From Actinomycetes bacterium (lineage in GTDB: Bacteria; Actinomycetota; Acidimicrobiia; Acidimicrobiales; JAJYPT01), in NCBI GenBank assembly GCA_021795135.1, contig JAJYPT010000117.1, forward strand, positions 1-5,730: 5,730 nucleotides of DNA. Reading direction: 5' to 3'. A program made the translations under genes and the position numbers. The notes beneath the pieces are model-generated. The model worked only from the letters and a program-made list of their open reading frames with translations. It ran no database searches and was not told where the DNA came from. Positions 1 to 5,104 of the stretch are shown here, piece after piece (positions within the stretch are counted from its first letter, which is position 1; every line of letters starts with the position of its first letter).

Positions 1-65
1 CCTATTTTGGCTGACTTAGTTAAGCTAAAACCCTTTTTGACTATTTTTGGATAAATTTTTTTCAT
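1..65 (-). CDS. 5' end of an unidentified leftward gene (partial, runs off the left edge)
   Basis: An ATG at 65-63 on the minus strand opens a frame that continues to the window edge. The visible N-terminus reads MKKIYPKIVKKGFSLTKSAK, lysine-rich and with no recognisable family motif. The case for a real start is the purine-rich GGGGGAG (complement of 69-75) ending 3 nt before the ATG; its G-run is about 5 nt away. This is a stronger ribosome binding site than those seen for treY or the transporter. The gene would lie about 150 nt downstream of treZ on the same strand, so it could belong to the same transcript or have its own promoter. Only 21 codons are visible, so no function can be assigned. 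Two readings compete: a short leftward frame (138-25) and a 17-codon rightward frame ending at 54. A 7-A run directly after the ATG could also hide a frameshift. Confidence 0.4.
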   Translation of the reverse strand, partial: MKKIYPKIVKKGFSLTKSAKI

Positions 66-219
66 TATCTCCCCCAGGTCCCATATTTTCTTTAAGTTGA
101 TCAGCAAAGCTAGTACCTTTAAAACTCGTACTTACCAAGCCGTATCTTAACTTTGGACAATAAGTGTTAACGAAAAGAAATGAAACAGTAAAGAATCGGT
201 AATTAATTACAAGAATAAT

Positions 220-1980
220 TCAATTAAGCTCTAAGAAAATAAAGCTTTTAGGCGGAAGATAACCTTTGCGTAGATCTTCTAAATCCACTTTTTGTGAAGA
301 AAGTAAAACTTTTACACTATTTTTTATCCAACTAAGATTACTACCAGCTTTAGAGTCTGAAAAATTCACTATTGCTAATTTGGAAGATTTTCTTATAATT
401 AGCCATTTTTCTTCTTCGCTATACTCAATATCTATCTTTCCTAAAGCACAATCACCTAAAGACTTTCCATCTTTGCGCAAACGTAACAAATCTTTATACC
501 ACTGCAACAATTCTTGATGTTTGGATTCTCCAAGTTCATCCCAGTTGAGCTTTGAATTTAAAAAACTTGATTCACTTTGAGGATCTGGAATACAAGAAGG
601 ATCCCACCCAAAAGAAGCAAATTCTTTTTGACGTCCCTGAGTTACTGCTTGACCAAGTTCAGGTTCGCTATGGTCGCTAAAATAAAGAAAAGGCGTAGAA
701 GCTGCCCATTCTTCTCCTTGGAAAATCATAGGAATAAAACCAGATACCAAAACCAAACCAGCAGCCATTTTGACAAAGTCTAGATCTACAACATGAGAAA
801 GTCTATCCCCAATAGCTCTATTGCCTACTTGATCGTGATCTTGAATATATGCAAGAAAATTAGAATACCTTTTGTTTACAGGATGAGATCCATGCGATCT
901 ATTTCTAAAAATTGAATATTGACCTTTATATACAAAAGCTGATTTAAAAGCTTCTGCTAAATCAGCAATAGTTCCAAAATCTGCATAGTAACCATTTGTT
1001 TCGTTAGTCAAAATAGCCCATAAACTATGGTGAAAATCATCGCTCCATTGAGAATCAAATCCAAAACCATCTATTTCAATAGGTGAAATGACTCTGGGGT
1101 TGTTAAGATCTGATTCTGCGATCAAATAACAAGGCTTACCTATTTCAGCAGAAAGATCTTGGATACGATCAGATAGTTGAGTTAAAAAATGAGTAGCCGA
1201 AGTATCAAAAATTGCATGAATAGCATCCAAGCGAAGAGCATCGAAGTGAAAATCTTTGAACCAAGTAACAGCATTGTCAATAAGAAAATTCCTTACCTCG
1301 TCGCTACCAGATTCGTCTAAATTGATAGCATCTCCCCATGGAGTGCTATATTTGTCACTAAAATACGGACCGAACTTAGATAAATAATTGCCAGAAGGGC
1401 CAAAGTGGTTATAGACAACATCTAAGACTACAGCAATGCCTTTTTGATGACAAGAATCTACTAATTCTTTAAGTCCTTGAGGTCCCCCATAGCTATCTCT
1501 AACTGCATAAAGATCTACCCCATCATATCCCCATCCCCACCGTCCTGGGAATTCAGATACTGGCATTAGTTCTAAAGTATTTATACCAAGTTCTATTAAA
1601 TAATCTAGTTTTTTCATTACCCCTTTAAAAGTTCCCTCTGGGGTAAAGGTACCTACATGACATTCATAAATAACAGCTGAAGAAAGTGAGAATCCCTTCC
1701 ACGTATCGTCCTGCCAATTATATGAATTATGATCTACAACCCTAGAAGGTCCATGAACTCCTTCAGGTTGCCAAACAGAACGAGGATCTGGAACTACTTG
1801 TTCTTTATCTAATATAAAACGATAATCTGTTCCAGGTTTCAAATCGATATCTTGAAGTTCAAACCACCCTAATGAATTGATAGATCTTACAGGATCCATC
1901 TTTAAAATCAAATTAGGATCCTGATTTAAAATTTCAATTTCTACCCTTGAGGCAAAGGGAGCCCATAGTCTTGGTTTCAT
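220..1980 (-). CDS. treZ: malto-oligosyltrehalose trehalohydrolase (TreZ)
   Basis: A cytoplasmic GH13 hydrolase of 586 residues, a normal length for TreZ. It hydrolyses the alpha-1,4 bond next to the terminal trehalose unit of maltooligosyltrehalose, releasing trehalose and a shortened maltodextrin. Residues 1-90 form the N-terminal beta-sandwich domain. The catalytic barrel follows: YECHVGTFTPEGTF (105-118), region I DVVYNHFGPSGNYL (187-200), region II DALRLDAIHAI (247-257) with predicted nucleophile Asp252, region III AESDLNNPR (288-296) with predicted acid/base Glu289, and region IV QDHDQVGNR (380-388) with Asp383. The stretch FQGEEWAASTPFLYFSDH (420-437) is typical of TreZ and separates it from glycogen branching enzyme. 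A C-terminal beta domain ends the protein. The ATG directly abuts the treY TAG, and AGGA lies 4 nt before it inside the end of treY, which supports this start and translational coupling. No catalytic residue is missing. No G+C-rich terminator follows the TGA. Confidence 0.96.
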   Translation of the reverse strand: MKPRLWAPFASRVEIEILNQDPNLILKMDPVRSINSLGWFELQDIDLKPGTDYRFILDKEQVVPDPRSVWQPEGVHGPSRVVDHNSYNWQDDTWKGFSLSSAVIYECHVGTFTPEGTFKGVMKKLDYLIELGINTLELMPVSEFPGRWGWGYDGVDLYAVRDSYGGPQGLKELVDSCHQKGIAVVLDVVYNHFGPSGNYLSKFGPYFSDKYSTPWGDAINLDESGSDEVRNFLIDNAVTWFKDFHFDALRLDAIHAIFDTSATHFLTQLSDRIQDLSAEIGKPCYLIAESDLNNPRVISPIEIDGFGFDSQWSDDFHHSLWAILTNETNGYYADFGTIADLAEAFKSAFVYKGQYSIFRNRSHGSHPVNKRYSNFLAYIQDHDQVGNRAIGDRLSHVVDLDFVKMAAGLVLVSGFIPMIFQGEEWAASTPFLYFSDHSEPELGQAVTQGRQKEFASFGWDPSCIPDPQSESSFLNSKLNWDELGESKHQELLQWYKDLLRLRKDGKSLGDCALGKIDIEYSEEEKWLIIRKSSKLAIVNFSDSKAGSNLSWIKNSVKVLLSSQKVDLEDLRKGYLPPKSFIFLELN

Positions 1981-4692
1981 CTAATCCTGTCTCGACAATA
2001 AAGATATTGGGAAATCTTTAAATAATGTTTTTACCAATATCGAATTTTGATTGAATTCAGCTTGACTAAAATAGTCCTTCCAATTACCAGGAGGTAATTT
2101 TACAAAAGTATCCTCCCAGTCGTAGTCTTTATTTAAAATCAAGCGAGGAACAATAACAGCTACTTTACTTCCTCTTAAAAATCCTATTACGTGGTCTGAT
2201 TTGACGCCTTTGGCAATTATTGGTTCGTAAATTCCTTTTTTTCCAAATGAATCGGGAAATTGATTACGCAAATCTAAACAAGCTTTAATTACCGCCAACT
2301 TCGCCAAACCTTCATCTTTTCTATCCCAAATTTGTTTTGTACTCAAAAAGGGAAGCTCTTTTAATAATTTGTAGCGAATATTGAAATCCACTGGCCTGCG
2401 GTTATCAGGATCAACAAGGCTCAAGTCCCAAAGTTCACAACCTTGGTATGTATCAGGAATACCTGGTAGGCATAAGCGAAGAGCTGTTTGAGACAAAGAA
2501 TTAATTTGACCAGCTTCTATATAGGTTTCGGTAAATTTTTTGAATTTAGAAATAAATTCTTTATCAGAAAGAACTGATTCAATAAAGCGTTGCAAAGCTT
2601 CATCATAGGCTTGATTGGGATCTACCCAAGAAGTAAAAACTTTTGCTTCTTTAGTAGCTTTTGCCATATAGGCACTAATCCTTGAGATAGATATAGGCCA
2701 AGCACCAAAAAGAGTCTGATAAAAAAGATATTCATCATTAGAATCGGGAAAATTATTAGTTTTATATTTTTGATTTTCTTTCATCCACTGTCTAACTTGG
2801 TGAAGCCATTCATTAGGAATTTGACTCAAGACATTAATACGAGCTCTAACATCTTCTGAACGCTTAGTGTCATGAGTTGAGGTACTAGATAGACCAAAAG
2901 GAAATTTGTTTTGGCGAAGAACACACTTTGAGTGAAACTGGTCAATAGAAATTCCAAATAAAGATGGATCAGATCCAACTTCATTTAAACTCATTAGTCG
3001 ATTGTAAACATAAAAAGCACAATCCTCTGTACTTTTTGCCATAACTGGAGAGCTAAGTTGTTGAAATCTTATTCTAAGCTTAGCTTCTAGGCTAAATCTA
3101 TTTCCTATTTGTCCAGTAAGTATTTTCGACAGAAAATCGAACAGAGCTGGATCTAAATCAGGTCTTTTTTTAGTGGCTTTTTTTATGGCTTTATTAATCC
3201 AATATTTATCTGTATCTGCAGAATTGCCATCTTGATCTACATAGGTCCTATAAATTTCAAAGCAAACTAAAGTCTCTTCTAGTACTTGGGCAAGTTCTTG
3301 CCTTGTATAATCTCGGTAATTTTTATGAGCTTCACAAATACTTACAAACGAAGCAACCAAACGAGACAAATCGGCAGCCAACATATCAGTCAAAACCCTA
3401 TGTTTGGCTTTATGGGCTATGTCTTCAAATAACTCTGTATTACCAGATAATTCTACATAGCCATCTTCTAACTGTTGTTTGGCTGAAGAATCTAACAATA
3501 CATTGTTGATCCAAGAACCTAGTTCGTAACCAGTGGTTCCAGCTACAGACCAAGAAGATGGTAGCTCTTCGTCGTGGTGTAAAATCTTTTCTACTACTAT
3601 CCACAAACCATTTGTTTTTTCATAAAGCTGATCTAAATAAGATTTAGGTTCTGCAAGTCCATCAGGATGGTCTATACGTAGTCCTTGAATTTCACCATCG
3701 GATACTAATGATAAAATACGACCATGGGTATCTTCAAATACTTGAGGATCTTCTGGACGCACTCCTACTAAAGTATTGATATCAAAAAATCTTCGATAAT
3801 CAAGTTCGTGATTAGCTGTTCTCCAAAAAGCTAATCTGTAATGTTGCTTTTCTAATAACTTATCCAATTGAACTGGATCAGAATTTATTTCTTCCAATAC
3901 CAAATTAATATTTGTAGAGACTTCTGGGTCTTCTAAACATAATTTTTCCAATCGCTTGGCAATAACTTCTTTTTCTCTATGTCTTTTTCTAATACTTGCT
4001 CTGTCGGCTTTTAGGGGTAAATTGAGGATTGCATCAACAATACTTTCTAATTCCATATATGTAGGAATAGAATTTATATCTTCGACTTGCCCTTCATTTC
4101 TGGCCCAGAATTCATCTCCTAAACGCAAAGCAACCTCAGAAAGTAAATCAATAATTGAATGAGGAGAAATAGGAGCTAACTTGTCATAGTAACAAGCAAT
4201 AAATTTTCCTCCTTGTCTCTTTATATGGATTTGTTTTTTATCTAATACAACTCCATAATGCTCTCCTAAAATTGCTAGCAAAATCCTATTGCGAAGTTTT
4301 TCTTCAGGAGGATCCCAGTCAATATCAAAATAAAATGAATAAGCACTATAAGGACCATTTTCTAATACATCCCACCACCACTTGTTCAAAGGAGTATCAA
4401 TGGCCATATGATTGGGAACTATATCTAATACTTTTTGAATATTATATTTCTTAAGTACTGTCGACATTTTCTCAAAATCTTCTGCCCCTCCTAAATCAGC
4501 ACTTATTTTTAAAGGATTGACAACATCATAACCATGCATGCTTTGGGGTACAGCTTGAAGAATTGGAGATAAGTAAAGATGAGAAATACCTAGTTCTGCT
4601 AGATAAGGAACAATTTTTGCTACTTGTGCAAATCCAAAACTTTGATTGAGCTGAAGGCGATAAGTAGAAAGAGGCGGTGAAAATTTAGACAT
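1981..4692 (-). CDS. treY: malto-oligosyltrehalose synthase (TreY)
   Basis: A cytoplasmic GH13 intramolecular transglycosylase (maltooligosyltrehalose synthase). It turns the reducing-end alpha-1,4 linkage of a maltodextrin into an alpha,alpha-1,1 linkage, giving the substrate of TreZ. At 903 residues it is longer than many actinobacterial TreY proteins (often about 770-830), but the motifs are intact. They are STYRLQL (9-15), MHGYDVVNP (52-60), region I DIVPNHM (90-96), YRRFFDINTLVGVR (299-312), region II GLRIDHPDGL (337-346) with predicted nucleophile Asp341, region III VVEKIL (366-371) with Glu368, region IV STHDTKRSEDVRARI (605-619) with His607/Asp608, and the TreY C-terminal signature PGIPDTYQGCELWDLSLVDP (743-762). 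The helical insertion typical of TreY spans roughly 210-290. The ATG at 4692 begins a good N-terminus, but no Shine-Dalgarno sequence precedes it, so the mRNA may be leaderless or have a very short leader. It is the first gene of a treY-treZ operon. Confidence 0.96.
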   Translation of the reverse strand: MSKFSPPLSTYRLQLNQSFGFAQVAKIVPYLAELGISHLYLSPILQAVPQSMHGYDVVNPLKISADLGGAEDFEKMSTVLKKYNIQKVLDIVPNHMAIDTPLNKWWWDVLENGPYSAYSFYFDIDWDPPEEKLRNRILLAILGEHYGVVLDKKQIHIKRQGGKFIACYYDKLAPISPHSIIDLLSEVALRLGDEFWARNEGQVEDINSIPTYMELESIVDAILNLPLKADRASIRKRHREKEVIAKRLEKLCLEDPEVSTNINLVLEEINSDPVQLDKLLEKQHYRLAFWRTANHELDYRRFFDINTLVGVRPEDPQVFEDTHGRILSLVSDGEIQGLRIDHPDGLAEPKSYLDQLYEKTNGLWIVVEKILHHDEELPSSWSVAGTTGYELGSWINNVLLDSSAKQQLEDGYVELSGNTELFEDIAHKAKHRVLTDMLAADLSRLVASFVSICEAHKNYRDYTRQELAQVLEETLVCFEIYRTYVDQDGNSADTDKYWINKAIKKATKKRPDLDPALFDFLSKILTGQIGNRFSLEAKLRIRFQQLSSPVMAKSTEDCAFYVYNRLMSLNEVGSDPSLFGISIDQFHSKCVLRQNKFPFGLSSTSTHDTKRSEDVRARINVLSQIPNEWLHQVRQWMKENQKYKTNNFPDSNDEYLFYQTLFGAWPISISRISAYMAKATKEAKVFTSWVDPNQAYDEALQRFIESVLSDKEFISKFKKFTETYIEAGQINSLSQTALRLCLPGIPDTYQGCELWDLSLVDPDNRRPVDFNIRYKLLKELPFLSTKQIWDRKDEGLAKLAVIKACLDLRNQFPDSFGKKGIYEPIIAKGVKSDHVIGFLRGSKVAVIVPRLILNKDYDWEDTFVKLPPGNWKDYFSQAEFNQNSILVKTLFKDFPISLLSRQD
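1985..1988 (-). promoter_or_regulatory. ribosome binding site of treZ inside the 3' end of treY
   Basis: The minus strand reads CAGGATTAGATG across the junction. AGGA sits 4 nt before the treZ ATG, and the treY TAG is immediately adjacent to that ATG with no spacer. Ribosomes ending treY could re-initiate on treZ, which would keep the two enzymes of the pathway in a fixed ratio. The sequence is seen directly; the coupling is inferred. Confidence 0.6.
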
Positions 4693-4702
4693 AAGCTTTA
4701 TA

Positions 4703-4730
4703 AGTATAAATACTAATTAGTATTTATGAA
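4703..4730 (-). promoter_or_regulatory. candidate treYZ promoter
   Basis: On the minus strand TATACT (complement of 4703-4708; 5 of 6 to TATAAT) lies 10 nt before the treY ATG. TTCATA (complement of 4725-4730; 4 of 6 to TTGACA) lies 16 nt further upstream. Transcription would begin about 4 nt before the ATG, giving a near-leaderless mRNA and fitting the absence of a Shine-Dalgarno sequence. The match is modest in such A+T-rich DNA, where -10-like hexamers are common. The spacer between the two boxes is almost exactly the 22-bp palindrome described separately. Confidence 0.35.
4706..4727. repeat. perfect 22-bp palindrome next to the treY start (operator candidate)
   Basis: The 11-bp half-site ATAAATACTAA is followed with no gap by its exact reverse complement. 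The centre lies between 4716 and 4717, and the next bases out (4705 and 4728) do not pair. The right-hand edge of the gene side is 13 nt from the treY ATG. The site lies between the proposed -35 and -10 boxes, a usual position for the operator of a dimeric repressor. The palindrome is seen directly; the operator role is inferred. In DNA this rich in A+T, chance is not excluded. Confidence 0.5.
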
Positions 4731-4758
4731 ATAATTAAAATGTTTATTTTTAATTATT
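4730..4758. repeat. 11-bp inverted repeat competing with the larger one
   Basis: AATAATTAAAA at 4730-4740 is the exact reverse complement of 4748-4758, leaving a 7-nt loop. The same 11-mer occurs again in direct orientation at 4794-4804. The segment 4748-4758 can therefore pair either with 4730-4740 or with 4794-4804 as part of the 23-bp stem, but not with both. The repeats are seen directly. A switch-like use requires that the whole region is transcribed, which is unproven. Confidence 0.45.
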
Positions 4759-4811
4759 ATTAAAATTTAAAATGTTTTATTCTTTTCATTAATAATAATT
4801 AAAAATAAACA
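4741..4811. repeat. perfect 23-bp inverted repeat with 25-nt spacer upstream of treY
   Basis: Bases 4741-4763 are an exact reverse complement of 4789-4811, 23 of 23 positions, with a 25-nt spacer at 4764-4788. The arms are almost pure A/T, with one G/C pair each. The element lies between the 3' end of the tRNA-Cys gene and treY, both transcribed leftward. It could be a tRNA or bidirectional terminator of an unusual A/U type, a cruciform or protein-binding site, or part of a 5' leader if transcription begins further upstream. No terminal duplication is seen that would mark it as a small transposable element. Confidence 0.7.
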
Positions 4812-4814
4812 ACC

Positions 4815-4830
4815 AAAATCCCGAAAGGAT
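4815..4830 (-). terminator. weak candidate terminator of tRNA-Cys
   Basis: Downstream of the tRNA on the minus strand, ATCC and GGAT (4830-4827 and 4821-4818) form a 4-bp stem around the loop TTTCG. A run of T follows (complement of 4815-4818, with more T-rich sequence after it). The stem is short, so on its own it is a poor intrinsic terminator. It may act together with the A/U-rich inverted repeat that begins 4 nt further on. Confidence 0.25.
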
Positions 4831-4843
4831 CTGTCAAAGCTAG

Positions 4844-4915
4844 AGGCGGCGAGCGGAATCGAACCGCTGTACAAGGCTTTGCAGGCCCTTGCCTGAACCA
4901 CTCGGCCACGCCGCC
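4844..4915 (-). tRNA. tRNA-Cys (anticodon GCA)
   Basis: A 72-nt cloverleaf can be folded completely on the minus strand. The acceptor stem is GGCGGCG with CGCCGCC (4915-4909 and 4851-4845), with discriminator U at 4844, as expected for tRNA-Cys. The linker is UG, and the D stem GCC/GGC begins at 4906. The anticodon stem AGGGC/GCCTT (one G-U pair) closes the loop CTGCAAA, with the anticodon at 4882-4880. A 4-nt variable loop is followed by T arm AGCGG-TTCGATT-CCGCT. The three bases after the discriminator read CTA, so CCA is not encoded and must be added after transcription. It decodes UGC and UGU. The gene is on the same strand as treY, 151 nt upstream of it, and it is far richer in G+C than its surroundings. 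Confidence 0.97.
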
Positions 4916-5100
4916 AATAAAAACCATAATTGGTATCTTGAATCAAAAGTTAGTAAAGCAAAACTAGTAGAATTTACTTTTACTTAGTATAGCCAGAATT
5001 AATTTTCATTAGAGCATAGTTTGAATATATGTACTAAATAAGGCTAATACTAGAATATGGGACTAGAAAAGAAAAACATAAATTTGATGATGATGACAAA
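4916..5100. other. divergent intergenic region between tRNA-Cys and the MFS gene
   Basis: These 185 nt must hold the leftward tRNA promoter and the rightward transporter promoter. For the tRNA, TATGGT on the minus strand (complement of 4923-4928) lies 7 nt before the first tRNA base, but it has no convincing -35 partner. For the transporter, TTGAAT (5021-5026) and TAATAC (5045-5050) with an 18-nt spacer are a poor match. No protein-coding gene longer than the 15-codon leader ORF is apparent, and no riboswitch was recognised. Confidence 0.4.
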
Positions 5101-5104
5101 ATGA
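5057..5104 (+). CDS. possible 15-residue leader ORF overlapping the transporter start
   Basis: ATG at 5057 opens a frame reading MGLEKKNINLMMMTK that stops at TGA 5102-5104. The stop overlaps the transporter start in an ATGA arrangement, the usual geometry for translational coupling or a leader peptide. No good Shine-Dalgarno sequence precedes it; AAGG at 5039-5042 is too distant. The three consecutive Met codons come from the GAT repeat read in this register. It may be chance, since the frame is short. Confidence 0.2.
   Translation: MGLEKKNINLMMMTK

Noticed and set aside
1..54. Rightward frame reading PILADLVKLKPFLTIFG then TAA, as the tail of a plus-strand gene
   Set aside because: Seventeen open codons are easily met by chance. 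No family was recognised, and the overlapping leftward start has a strong ribosome binding site. It remains possible until the sequence to the left is known.
199..210. 12-bp palindrome GTAATTAATTAC just downstream of treZ as a terminator
   Set aside because: It is all A/T except for its ends, has no loop or adjacent T-run, and such palindromes are common in A+T-rich DNA.
266..783. Two plus-strand open frames (266-517 and 577-783)
   Set aside because: They lie antisense within treZ, whose motifs are complete. The translations are low in protein character and match nothing recognised.
3303..4454. Three plus-strand open frames (3303-3509, 3956-4162, 4272-4454)
   Set aside because: They are antisense shadows of treY, with no ribosome binding sites or family motifs.
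4844..4870. 3' end of tRNA-Cys as an attachment site for an island carrying treYZ
   Set aside because: No second copy of the tRNA 3' end was seen in the window, no integrase is visible, and treYZ look like ordinary chromosomal genes.
5083..5100. Asp-Asp-Asp-Asp-Lys codons before the transporter ATG as a cloning-vector enterokinase site
   Set aside because: No start codon precedes it in frame, no other vector sequence is visible, and the codons arise from a simple GAT repeat.
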